Source: Pegea sp. RAD2-039 (Eukaryota; Chordata; Thaliacea; Salpida; Salpidae). Taken from it: a DNA stretch of 64,000 nt. Made by a program: the position numbers and the translations under genes. The stretch covers positions 62,001-126,000 of the forward strand of contig JAQGEQ010000213.1 in the NCBI GenBank assembly GCA_034620365.1, read 5' to 3'. Below are positions 47,501-60,000 of this stretch, in pieces (the stretch's first letter is position 1; the number at the start of each line of letters is the position of its first letter). Under the pieces are notes generated by a model that saw nothing but the letters and a program-made list of their open reading frames with translations, made no database searches and had not been told where the DNA came from.

Positions 47501-47999
47501 TTAGTACAAAATATCAAAGTTGATTCAGTTATCATCTAAACAATTTGAGTTTTGCTTCTCCAACTTACTAGAAAAGTTTTGTAAGAAATTAAAGAGAAAA
47601 TATTTGAACCGTAACTTACTCTCAGTTTACTACGCAAACAAAATCTTAAAAAATTTATTTGCTGTTTTTATAAATTAATAATAATATCTAACAAGTTATG
47701 TCTTACCACCAATACATCGTTCCATATAGATAAATATCGGCTGGAGTTCCCAGAACCGTTATTGCTGACATAAAACTCACTGACAACGACAATGCTACAG
47801 GAATTGTACTTAAGTTTCTGAAATTTAGTTAGTCAAATTATCAAATGTATGATAATTGTTTTTACCTCCCGCCAAGCATGTAGTCTTCTACATCATTAGA
47901 CTTTTTACGATCTTTGATAGCGAAGAAGATGCCAATACTAGCAGATATTCCTAAAGTTAGCCCGAAGACAACATAATCAGGCACAGAAAGGCTTGCCAT
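44533..47999 (-). CDS. SLC5-family sodium-coupled solute symporter B (SMCT/SMVT-like)
   Basis: Fourteen exons on the minus strand: 47999-47866, 47817-47707, 47415-47325, 47251-47134, 46962-46895, 46355-46201, 46096-45956, 45888-45759, 45700-45612, 45563-45460, 45407-45247, 45117-44983, 44928-44778 and 44639-44533, giving 564 aa. Exons 2-11 have exactly the lengths of those in paralogue A (111, 91, 118, 68, 155, 141, 130, 89, 104, 161), so the two are a duplicated pair. Features: [19 protein letters not shown] at the start, [36 protein letters not shown] and the sodium-site block [20 protein letters not shown]. It ends in LKVCSS, without the PDZ-like end of A. Substrate unknown. The stop lies inside the duplicated segment. 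Confidence 0.88.
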
Positions 48000-50900
48000 T
48001 TGATTATAAGAAAGAACTTCAAATTATAAAATGTCTTGAAAAACATGAAAGGTTCAAAGAATTTATTTTAGATTTATCGATTAGCGTTTTATAGGTAAAA
48101 CTTAATAAATCGATTTGTTCTAATTACAAAGAGAATATATACTTTCAGTATACTTATATCTAGGAAACTATTAAGAATTCAAAATGACACTAGAAATATT
48201 GATAATTATTGGAATTATGTGTCTTAATTAAGATGATTTAAGTAAATCACAATTTAAAAGATTTAAAACAAATTTTAATCTAACTAATTTTGACTACATA
48301 AATTCAAAATCTCTCACAGAAAAGTAAAGTTAAAAATAACTTAATTACTAAAAAATCAAAACAAACTTCTTTAAAGCTTAAGTATAACCCTTAAAACATA
48401 TTTTCTATAATTGAAAAATATTCTTGAAATCTTTTCAAGTCAAGTTTTTTATGAACTTTCTGAAAATCTTGTTAAAAACAATTTCAAAACTGAAAATACA
48501 ATTTATATCCACCTTATTAATCTTTGTAAAGTTAAAGACTTACAAATAAGTAAATTACTTGAAAAAATCTTTAAGACTCTCTAAGCCCGAGGTTGAATAG
48601 GATTTATACTAAACTATTTGATAAACCGCATATTGAAAGTTTAGTTTCGTCAACAGTTTTTTAAGCTCTAAAACTATTTTTATTCAAAGTTCAAACAATG
48701 CTAACTTGAAGAATGAACTTGCTTGACAAGTTGAATTCGAACTACAACAATTAAAGTTTAACTTTTTAGTCATTCTTAAAACGAAGTTAATCAATAATTT
48801 TCTAAAACTTAATTCTAAAAACACTTTGAAAAATATTTATTATATTTGAACAACGCCTGTAAACAAGACTTTTCATATAAATTAAATTTAACGATTTTAT
48901 AAAACATTTGTGATAAAAACTCATAAACGGTAAGTTAAGTAGTTGTTAGCACTAATTTAAAAGTATATTAAAGCGATTTATTATGATAAGTCGATAAGTT
49001 TTATAAAAAGTAAAATAATTATTATAGAAATATATGGTGTAAAAAATAAATTTTGAATCTAGAATATTGAAAACATAATAATAGACTAAATTTAGTTTTA
49101 ATTCAAACCATACTTCAGTGAAAAACAATCTAGTTGTAAGCCTAATGTTATTGCCGATAAGCAATAAACCTGCTGCAAGGAAAGCTGTGTTGTTGAAACT
49201 ATAGTTTCGTTTTAAATTAGCAACTTTATATTAACTGAAGTGCGTGGTATACGTCAACAAGGAGAATTTACTTTTCATCATCTCGATAACATCATTTGCC
49301 ACGTGACTTCAACTTTTCTTCAAGAGTTTTTTCATTTTTTGAAATTGTTTAAAAGTATAAACGAAAGACTACGAATAATATATTTCAGCATGTTTTCAAG
49401 CAATTCAGTTGGCAATAAAATCTTATGATTTAAATGTTTACTAAAAATTTGTGAGGATAATTTACATTTTTTATTGGAATAGCCTTAGGAATTTAAGTTC
49501 AAGTATAATAAACCTGCACTGAGTTTGTTGTTTCAGCAACAAAACTGCTGATGGTTCCTTGTTTTGTGGAAATCAATAATTTTGAGAAAAATATTTGCTT
49601 TAAAGTTCATACAAAATAATACCTTATGTTTTGATTTCAAGTTTCTTGAAAAAATATGTTTAAATCATTTCACAAACTAATCAAAAGTTTTAAACTAAAA
49701 ATAGATTAAAACTAAAACTATCATTTAAATTAGCACTCAAATTAAACCGTTTTGAAATAAAAAATATTTTTGATAAACTATTAAGTAATCTATTTTTTTT
49801 TTTAAATGTATTGATGATTTAAATTTAGTTTTAGAAAATGTTTTGAAAAGTTGAATTTGATTACAAAACATTGATATAAAGTTAAAAAAAAACTTTTCAT
49901 AGTAACTAATTTCTTAAGTTGCCAATAAATCTTATACTCGTATTGCATAAAACACTTTGAACCTCAACATTTACTGAAATCAATAAATATTATTTAAACA
50001 GCCTTTATATATTGGCTGTGAAGCTTTTACACATTAAGGTGCTAAGTCAACAAAACTGACTTTTTTAGGCTCTTATACTCAAGGTACGAAAATTACCTGA
50101 ATTCAATACGGTTTATATTATTATCGATAATAAGAACTAATAATAAAAAATAAAAGTATTTTGCTAATCTAAAACTAGAACAAACGAATATTTCTAATCG
50201 ATTCAATTTTTTTAATGTAATGAATCATAAATAGTATTGATAAATTTTAAGAAGTTTTATTTTTTAACTTTATTTGGTTTATATCGCTCAAAAGACAAAC
50301 ACAAAGGTTAACAGCCTAAGTAATCTTAAAAGATAAAAATAATTTTCGAGTTAGGAAATGTTTATTAAAACATTTTCATAAAAAATATTTTAAACAAAAA
50401 TAACTGTAAGAATATTAATTGATAAATTACTTTAAGCAATATTTAAACTTTTTCTCTTATTAAATTTTATGACTGGTTTTATTTTTAAACTTGCTGATAT
50501 TATACTGTAGAAAAGTTAAAGAATAATACAACTTTTTACTCTGCTGTTTAAACCAGTTATTAAAAAAATTACCAATTAAATCAATCTTACTAAAAAGCAA
50601 TTGAAGATAATAACATCTTTATTATAGCTAAGATTATTATAATAATAAAAATGTTTTCAAATATAAACAATAAAATAAAATATTTAATTTTAAAAATATC
50701 AAATAGAGCTTATTAAATAATTGTAAGATTTAAACAATTAAAAAGAAAACCTCAGAAAAATATTTTTTTTTTATAAATTTTAGTGTATTATTTTTATATT
50801 TGATTACCGATGTAGCGAATTTATGTTTATTTAAAAACGCTTAAAGTAAAAACTTTGTTTAAATCCCATCTACAAGCACAAAATCTGGAGTAAAAAGTAC

Positions 50901-51684
50901 ATTAACTTATAAATGAAATTTGGCCAACAATAACAACCCAGAGAAACTTTTTCTATATCTTTCAAGGACTTTTTGGATCTTCTAACAGACTGTAAAAAAC
51001 AGCTCTTGAATAGAGCTTGTTTTATAAATTGCACACAAAACAACTGGTGAATAACACTGAGCATCATTAATTTATACTACACAAAAGATCCTTTGATAAC
51101 ACGTGATCTTATAGGCTTATTTCAAATGATATTTAGTCAACAATTTTATGTAACACTTTACAAATATATTATCTATCTTATAACCAGTTGCGGTATAATT
51201 GAATTAGGTAACAGTACAATAATTTGCCGCTTAGGTAAATATTTCATCCCGTACTACTTTATATACTTGTTCATTCTGTAGCTGACTGTGGTGTTGTTAC
51301 TTACGGTACCGTTGTCGCTAGTCATCTTTTGCAAATCTTTTAAATCATCTTTTAAAATCTCTCTTGAAGAGTTATTACACCTTCTCCTAAGATAAATGTC
51401 ACAAATTCTAGTCTTCAGACCATCAAACCATTTCTTACCGGGAACGGACAGGCTAGGCTCCTACATCCTCTTCCTCCTATATCATTCGATTAGCTTGATG
51501 AAGTAATTCTGTAGCTGACCAACGATCTGAATGGATACAGCTACAAGTCGAAAAAATGAAAACAATTCTTTCAAGCAGCTGACTACAGCTTTTGAAGCCA
51601 CTTTAAAACAAAAAAAAAATCCCAAAAACTTAACAGCAATGCGCAGGAAAAAATATATTTTGAGTTCTACTTGTTATAAAGCCC
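48000..51684. other. Gene-poor AT-rich region
   Basis: 5' flank of symporter B, then about 3.5 kb of A/T-rich DNA with only short, frame-random open stretches. No coding exon chain, RNA gene or repeat was recognised. Confidence 0.5.
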
Positions 51685-51935
51685 TTGAAATCAACATTTA
51701 ACTTTTCCATTTGTCGTGTAGCCTTGATTAGAGTCTTATTATCCATCGTGTACAGCTTTGGGCAAACCTTTGAACACATCTTGCATTCACTACAACACTT
51801 TTTAACATCAATTAGAGAGTATGAGAGGTTTTTAAAACTTTACAAGATGCCAAATTTAGGTAACCTCCGAACAACAGAAAGTTTGTTTAAGTATTTTATA
51901 CTTGAATTTGTCTGCAATATAACTCGAGAATAAGC
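51685..51935 (+). mobile_element. Possible LINE C-terminal fragment
   Basis: An 82-codon frame holds a block (SIREYERFLKLYKMPNLGNL..TTESLFKYF) that loosely follows the motif after the fingers of LINE reverse transcriptases (YEERLK.L.LP.L..RR..GDLI). The match is weak and the frame is short. It may be part of an older element next to the clear LINE at 52230. The stretch 51936-52229 shows nothing. Confidence 0.3.
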
Positions 51936-52229
51936 TGTTAATAGTGTGCCCAGTTCTACATTTTTATTTCCTCGTTTATACCGAATGAAACAAAAAAAAG
52001 ATACAAGCTTTATCCTTCAATTCAGAATTTGGCTGTTCTTGGTCCTTGACTTCTTTTTCAAGTTTATCAAAAACGCCACCAATCTTTAATTTGCTGTAAG
52101 GAAAAAATGTTGTCCCATAATTCTATTTGAATAAGTTTCAGGTTATAGGTTATATTCTATTTGAATAAGTGCTTATAAGTTGTGATAAAATTATATCTAG
52201 GAAGTGATTTGTATATTATATATTTATAT

Positions 52230-53377
52230 ATTATTATATATTCTAATATCTGATGTCCAGCATGGCTTTGTGAAGCGAAGATCTTCCTTGACTCAACATC
52301 TCACTTTTCTCAATGAGCTTACAGCCCATTATGAAAGTAATATTCCTTGTGACATCAAATACCTCGATTTTGCTAAAGCGTTTGATTCTGTCCCACACAC
52401 TAAGCTCGTTACTGTATTGCAAAACTTAAAAATCAACAGCTTTATCTTACAGTGGATTGAAAATTACTTATCAGGTAGAATCCAACAAACTCGTGTAGAA
52501 AGATCTTTATCTACTCCTAGTCAAATCACTAATGGTGTTCCTCAGTGTTCTGTTCTGGGTTCCCTTCTCTTTTGAATTTTCATTGAAGACCTCATCAGAA
52601 GACTAGTAGCAGTAGATGATGTCAGAGTGCTTGTGTATACAGAGGATATCAAGCTATTATCTTGTAATCCTTCAAAACTTCAAACTGCACTACACACTGT
52701 AGAAAACTGATCTACGAATTGGCAGCTCAGAATCAATCTCACAAAGTCTAAACTTATAACTTTCTCTAGTAAACCAGCTGCAAATTCCTTGAACCAATAC
52801 TCCATCAATGGATTTATTATTCAATGATCATCTTCGGTCATAGACCTTGGCATTACTCAGTTATCTGACTTTAAATGGCACAATTGTTTATCTATTATTT
52901 TTAAAATTATCCACAATATAATTGACCTTCAGTTTGATAATTTCTTTTCCATTAGTCCTTCCTTCAAGTTATATCACTCAGACGATACACATTACATCTT
53001 AATAAGCCCATATCACTTGGTACATTAATCAGATTGAATTGTTTCTCATACTGCACAATTAGTACTTGGAACCAGCTGTCATCAGACATTGTCATGTCAG
53101 AATCACTCGCGTTTTTCAAGCAGAAGTTGAACCGTTATAATATTGCGAACATTGCCATTTCTAAACTGTGAATTTTTTCTTTTTTTTAAATATTATTATG
53201 ATTCTATGTAATTGTTCACTGTTATATGCTGTGAGGACTACCAAAATGCCATGTATTACATCTTTTGCTTTCTGTATTTCTACGTAATAGATATTATTTG
53301 TGAAAATGTGTGTTAGCGAGAAGTGCTCTCTTCAGGCACCCTTCTTCGCATTTATTGAAATAAATAAATAAGACACA
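52230..53377 (+). mobile_element. LINE reverse-transcriptase remnant with 3' UTR
   Basis: Begins in the reverse-transcriptase palm with a QHGFVKRRSSLTQHLTFLNE block, then YLDFAKAFDSVPHTKLV, a WIENYLSGRIQQTRV block and NGVPQCSVLGSLLF. A broken frame follows with VLVYTEDIKLLS in place of the catalytic YADD block, and LTKSKLITFSSKP..DLGITQLSDFKW. It closes with the C-terminus and 3' UTR (53025-53377) shared with the copies at 16848-17206 and 30930-33257, including GTGTGTTAGCGAGAAGTGCT and a final AAATAAATAAATAA. Stops interrupt it, and the expected YADD-type motif reads YTED. Confidence 0.9.
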
Positions 53378-54381
53378 GCCCTCTTAAAGATTCATTACAT
53401 AAATTAATTAATATATGAATTAATTATTTTATTATAATACCATAATAACATGACTTTAGAAGATCATAAGGTCTGGTACTTCTACACTTTGCACAGAAAC
53501 TCTAAGAGGCAGCTTTTTGTCTGCCTGATCGTTTTTCAGGTAATCAAATACATATAAGACTATGATGTCTTTTCTGTCCATATCTAAAATATGCACTCAA
53601 TTTCTCAATCAATTTCTCAAACCATGTCGCCTGGTACTATTACAAGTTACACAAACATTGCCTTCGATCTCTGCAATTTACCATATTTTTGCAGTAGCTA
53701 TTGAAGAGTTAACATCAATGGTCCGGTTGCTTCGCCAGGCATGATTAAATGTAACCGATTGATGAAAGGTTTCTATTTTTCTAATAACATTGACAAGATG
53801 AAACTTGGTCAGTATTGTTAAACCAACAAAGAGAAATGAAAAATTTGTTATTTTCAAACAGCTCCAAGTTAAACGTTCAAATCTGTACTTTGTTAAGACT
53901 AATTGCTTTTTTATATTGAAGTTGTTTGAAAATGATTAACATAAGTTGTAGTTCTTGAGCGTACAACATATGCTTGTAAATCTTATTTACAATTTATAAA
54001 ACGTGTCTCACTATACTGTTAAGTTTTAAAAATTACCTTTATGAATATGTAACCAGTACAACAGTGGATCAGATTCATCGTTGTAAAAATTGAAGCTTTA
54101 CAAAATGATTTTTTTAAAGTTTAGGTAACTTTTAATACTTATGGTGGAACATTTCACTCAAAAGTTGCATATTGTTCATCATTTTTAAAGTTTCAAACGT
54201 AAAACTTGAAAAGGAAGCTAAAGCAGGAAGTTACATCTGAACTTATTACGGTCATAAATAACTTTGTGATTACAAAAAAAAACAAAAATAATTGGTTCAA
54301 CCAAGCTGGTTCCAGTTCCTTGAAAGGTTTTTAAAAATTAAATGAAAGTTTTTAAACTTTAAGCTATTTTTCTAGGAGGCC
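53378..54381. other. Spacer and P450 5' flank, no gene seen
   Basis: AT-rich. A TCTAG directly before the first P450 ATG could be an acceptor of an untranslated leader intron, but this is weak. Confidence 0.4.
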
Positions 54382-56838
54382 ATGTTAGTATATTTAATGA
54401 ATTTAAAAGAAAATGTTTGTTTCAAAATTTTATTACAACCAGAAAGTTTGAGAATTGTTTTTATCGCTATAATTATTTTGCTGTTTTGGAAAAAATGGTT
54501 TAGTAACAAACCAAAATTGCCCCCAGGACCACGAGGAGTTCCTTTTCTAGGGGTCCTGCCGCTTTTAACAAGCAGACCAGATAAAAGAATTAAAGTTTGT
54601 TTGAATTAATACAATATAAATTATTTTTTAAATAACTAATAAGTTAAATAATGATTGAAAGTATATAAATAATTTGATTAATTACTAAAACCTGTTCGTA
54701 GAATTATTTTTTACTTAAAAAATCTGAGTTTAATAGGAATAAATTTTAAAAGAATCATTTAAACTCTTCTAAAACATTTTTTAAAGTTTTTCAATTTATA
54801 ATAATGGATATTTCTCAGAAATGGGCTGATCAATTTGGTGATGTGATGACATTAAATTTCATCAACAAAAAAGTTGTTGTTATCAACACTATGGCTGCAC
54901 TAACCGAAGGACCAGTCAGAAAAGGGGCGGACTATGCAGACAGGCCCTGGTGCTACCTGCATGATGTAATCTGGAAACGAAACGGTTAAATTAAAGTCCA
55001 AATTTAAAAATAATAAAAAATAAATAACTTAAAGGTATAAGTACAACAAATTATAGTTTGGAGTGGAAGGAACAAAGAAAGTTTACACTGGACTCATTAA
55101 GAAGTTTTGGATTTGCTAAAAGTATTTTGACAGAAAAAATTGTGGTTTGTAAACTTTCAAATAGATTTTGATATTTGGTTTAAATCAAATTTTAGTTACA
55201 ACTAATTATTACATTTAATTTTTTAGTCTGAAGCGAAATTTTTTTGTGATTTGATGATAAAACTCAATGGCGATTTTTCAATAGGAAGGGTTTGTTATTT
55301 GCCCATTAGTTTTTCAAAAATCTAAAAATTTTGCTTACAACTTCTTTAATCTTGTGACAAACAACTATAGAGAGACTATTTTATTATAATAAAAAGTTAA
55401 TTTTTCAATTTTTTAGCACAAATTAATTGAAGTAAACGCAAATTTAATCAGCCAGTTAAGTATTGGAAGAAGATTTGATTATGATGACAAGGGGTTTTTA
55501 GGATTCTTTCATAATCTTACAGAGCTCTTTGTAAACTCTTCTTTTGCTTTACAGGTTTCATCAACAGATAGATAATAACTTAGAAAAAATTAATCGTTGA
55601 CATTTTGGCAGGCGACCATTTTCGTTCCTTGGCTTCATCATTTTCCTCCATTTCATGGAAAATTAACAAAATTAAATGAACATTTTGAAAAAGTTTTTCT
55701 GACATTTTGTTGAAACAAAAAATCCTTAACAAAAGTTTTTGCTTTTCAGCTTCATCAGCTCATCTATAAAAAATTGGATGAAATTAATGTGCAATCTGTT
55801 AATGAAGAAAGTCGCCACTTCAGTGACGATTATTTGAAAGAAATTAAACGACGTCAGATCAAAGACAGAAACTTATTTTCTTGTAGTATTTCAAATTGTT
55901 GTTGCTTTTTTTAATTCCATTTTTACAGATGAGATGCTGATGTTTATTTTACGAGATTTATTCTTAGGAGGAACAGAGACACTCGCAAGCACTGTTACAT
56001 GGTCGATTTTAATTTTATGCAACAGAAGAAGTACAGTTTTAAAAAAGGTGAAAACCCGATCTAGTAGCTTCTTATTTTAATTTCAAAGCTTAAGATTCAC
56101 CATGAAATTGATGAGATTATTGGAGATCTTGACCCAGAAATACAACATCGTGATAGGATGCCTTATACAAAAGCTTTCATGCAAGAAGTTTTTCGATATC
56201 GAACATTACTTCCTTTTGCAATTCCAATAATGACAACACAAGATACCATTTTGATGGGATACAAAATACCAAAAGTAAATTGCAAACAAAAATCTCAAAA
56301 TATATTTTAAACAAATTTCTTAGTTTAAATTATTTATACCAATTAATCAACTGATTGACCAAAACATCTCACATAAGTCGGCTTTATATTTTTTACCAAA
56401 CTTAAAGAACATTTTCTATTGATGCAAAACGAATATTAATTCATAATTATTATATTTAATCATCTACATGCGTGACATTTTGATTGATGAATAAACTCTG
56501 AAGATGGCTCATTTTAGGGAACGACCGTTTTGGAAAACCTTTATGCTGTCCACAATGATAAGACCTTGTGGAAGAACCCAGAAGAGTTTGAAGTCGAAAG
56601 ACATTTAAGTAGTGAAGGGAAATTCATCAAATCGAAATATATCATTCCATTCGGTGTTGGTTATCGGTACTGTCTGGGAAAGACTTTGGCTGAAATGCAA
56701 TATTTTCTTATTCTTGTAACAATCTTACAAAAGTTTGATTTAGAAGGTCCAGCATTTCAAAATGAAGACCTCACAGAATGTGGTTTTGTTAATATGGCTC
56801 CGTTGGATTTAAAAGTGAAAATGATTCAAAGATATTGA
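54382..56838 (+). CDS. Microsomal cytochrome P450, CYP2-like
   Basis: Exons 54382-54594, 54819-54984, 55035-55144, 55227-55289, 55417-55554, 55612-55692, 55750-55882, 55929-56047, 56095-56274 and 56518-56838 give 507 aa, a normal P450 length. The N-terminal membrane anchor (about residues 24-38) is followed by the proline hinge KLPPGPRGVPFLG. Then come the C-helix WKEQRKFTLDSLRSFGF, the I-helix oxygen-activation motif GGTET (315-319), the K-helix ExxR (Glu372-Arg375 in EVFRYR), WKNPEEFEVERH and the heme loop PFGVGYRYCLGK with thiolate Cys453. The layout fits the CYP2 clan: an ER-bound mono-oxygenase fed by P450 reductase. Substrate unknown. The start of exon 2 is chosen by phase; the upstream MDISQ codons in frame are more likely intron. 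Confidence 0.9.
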
Positions 56839-57030
56839 AGCGCGCGGCTAATTTGCATATTCGGAAACTTATTCGATAGAAATCGACTTGCATTTTGTAG
56901 ATATTTTTTTCGAAAATAAATTGAATAACGAAAAATAAATATTGTATTTCATGAAAACAAAATTTTCGAAATCTTTAGAAGTCATCGAGAGAACCGGAGT
57001 GCTTGGCAGTTGAACGATGACCACGTGACT

Positions 57031-60000
57031 TTATTGTACGTCACAATCGGCAGATGCCGTGACAAATCGATCTTTGGGGCTATTTGATGCTAAAGGCAAC
57101 GTATCCATGGAAGTATACGAAGACACAGAACCCCTGATGTTGCGAATTCTTCGGATTTCTCTTTGAATATCAGGATTACTTTCAACAGATCGAAGAACTT
57201 TGTGACGTTTTGAAGTCTAAAAATACATCGATAAAGATTGAGAAACTTTTTGTGAAATTTGAAGTTTTGAAATCTTTTGGCTTCGAAAAGATTTCAAATA
57301 AAAAAGAATCAATTTAAAAAGTGGAATAAGTAATTTGTGATGTAAAAACCAATCATTTAAACATATCTTTGAAGATAATAAAGATTTGTTGTTGGTGCTT
57401 TAAAAGGTTCTGTAGTACACAGCACTCGAAAGGTCTAAGACCTATTTGGGGGCGTTGAGGACCATTTCAAGACACTAAGGACCACTTTAGGTCACTATTC
57501 AAACCTTGCTAATTTCTGAATCCGACTTTCCGGGGCTTACAGTCACTGAAATGAAACCAGATTTACATTTTGTGACAAATTGAAGTTTCAACAACGCACT
57601 TCGGTTATTCTTCGCAAACGCGGCAGCGACAAGTCGCGACGTTTCGCTGATTTGTTGGCGACGGATCACATTTGGCGTCGCGAAGCCTTGTGGGATGTTT
57701 TGAAAGCCCTGTTTCACCAGATGAGGAAGTCCTTCGAGATTTGACGACTTTGATTCGATTGATTCGTTCGAATCGGATTTTCTGCTGAAAAAATGTTCGA
57801 GACGCAAGTTTGAAGCAAACCAGGTTACCCCACCTAGTGGTGACGTCTTCATCTGATCTTGTTTCATTCTAAATCAAATTTCAATTTTTATTAGATTCTA
57901 GTTTCTAAATGAAAACGCTTAAACCTTTGAAGTGATGACGTCATCAGTGGAACAAGCCATCAGTTCACTTTGAAGGAGTCCCAACTAAAAGAAGAATTTT
58001 GTAACAACTTCAAATGATATCGACAAACTTACTTCTTTACCACGATATTTATAATCAGAATTTTTCGCTTTATTTTTTTGTTTGATTTTTTCTAGACTTC
58101 GTCGCAACCGTTTATTGATCGCTTCAACTCCTTGTAATCTTCGGAACATAAAATAAGAGACCCTTGAAATATAAAGAGATCAATTAAACCTGTTATGGTC
58201 CTCCTGCATCTGAAGCATCTTCCGTTTCATTAAACCACACTCTTTCTGAAGCATCTGATTTTCAGTTTCCTGTTCATTTATTTGTTGTTTTAAATATTCC
58301 ACATCTTGTAAAGTTCTATCGAATTTCTTGCAAGCGTATGTGGACACTCGGTCGCCACCTAGTGGTTTATTTTCTACTTCATTTAAAGAGCTTTGCAGTT
58401 GTTCAACTAAACCTTCCAATTCTTCTTTTGCAATTTCTAGCTGAGTCACCTTTCAAATAAGATTTGTTGAAAATTTGAAACTTTGTAAAAATTTTGTCAA
58501 CCTCTCTGCGCATAATATCGAAATCTTTGAAAATATTTTCACTTTCAATTTGTTGTTCTTTTTCTTTCTTTTTTTGAATATTCATTTCTTCTTCATGTTT
58601 TCTTTTCAACTCAGAAATTTCAGCTTTTAAGTCGATGTTATGAGCTTCTAAAATATTCACTTGTGAAAACAAATTTTCTTTTTCAAATTGATATTTCTTG
58701 ACCAGAAGTTTCAGCTAAAAAAACAATTTGATGAAGCAACCAACTAACAACTAGATCATTTGTAACCATCTGTGTTCGACCTACTTCACGGGGTCTTTGT
58801 GGCAGGTTATCAGCGACATCAGCATCTTGTAACAAAACTTTTAAATGATTTGTTTCTTCAACACAACTCCTGATTTTAGCAGCAGCAGTTTTATTCTCTT
58901 CATGTGAGTGAAAAAGTTTACACCGCAAATAATCCAACTCACGATTCAAACTGCTCACTTTCAACGACAACTTCTCTTTAGTTTTCTGATGAAATAGAAA
59001 TTGAAGTGAAATTGACAACTGTCAACACTCCCACCTCCAAATCACAATTCGTTGTTTTCCACAAATCTTTTTCCTTCATCAATTTATTAAGATCTTCCGA
59101 GTAATTTGCATTTCGTTCTAATAAAACTTTCATTTGTCGCTTTGAATCAAGTTGTTCGGATCTTAATTCGTCACAATCAAATAATAAATCGACTTTCTCG
59201 CGTTCAAGAGCAGACAGCCGGGATTTGATCATTTGCAAATCACATCTTGATCTTACTTTCACATCTTCTAGTTGAGATGTTAACATGACATTTGCTTTCT
59301 GTAACACAAATCACTAAATAAGGTTCATCAACAAAACCCGCTTCAAATTTACTTCCAAATCTTCTAAATTCTTTCTCAATTTACAATTCTCGTCTTCAAT
59401 CAATGATCTATGAAGAAAATGATTTGATAAAAATTCAAATCTTCAAACAACAAACCTTTGCTCGTCGAACTGACTGATTGTCAAATCCAACTCATCTCTA
59501 GCGGATGCAAGATTACATTTAGCCAATGAGAGCTCGTTATTCAGGTGTCGAGTTTTATCATTTAATTGCGATTTTAACAATTTGGTTTGCTTCTCATAAT
59601 CATTACGTTCTTTGTTTGATCTTTCAATCTTAACTCGAAGCTCAAACACGAGTAACTTTTCTTCATCTAATCGATCTTCTAATTTATCGACAGTCTACAA
59701 GAGATGAAGACACATATTATAAGATGAAGATACAGACGATAAGAAGGTTAGACCTGTTCATGATCGCTTTTGGTGACTTCTTCATTCTCTTGAAGCTGTT
59801 TATATTTCTCTTCAAGATTTTGTCGTTCATTTTCGATCAAGAACAATTTTTTTGTAATTTCTTCAACATTTGTTTGTAATTTTTCACATTCCAATTTTTC
59901 ACTAATAACAAATCCTACTTTGAAATAACATTGAAATGACAAGTTAACGTACCTCTTGATTTGATGTAAAAATTCGTCAATTTGAGTTTTATATTTTCTA

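Noticed and set aside
54796..54818. Start of P450 exon 2 at an upstream MDISQ reading
   Set aside because: No acceptor gives a compatible phase with exon 1; the CAG before AAATGGGC keeps the frame and the normal helix A.
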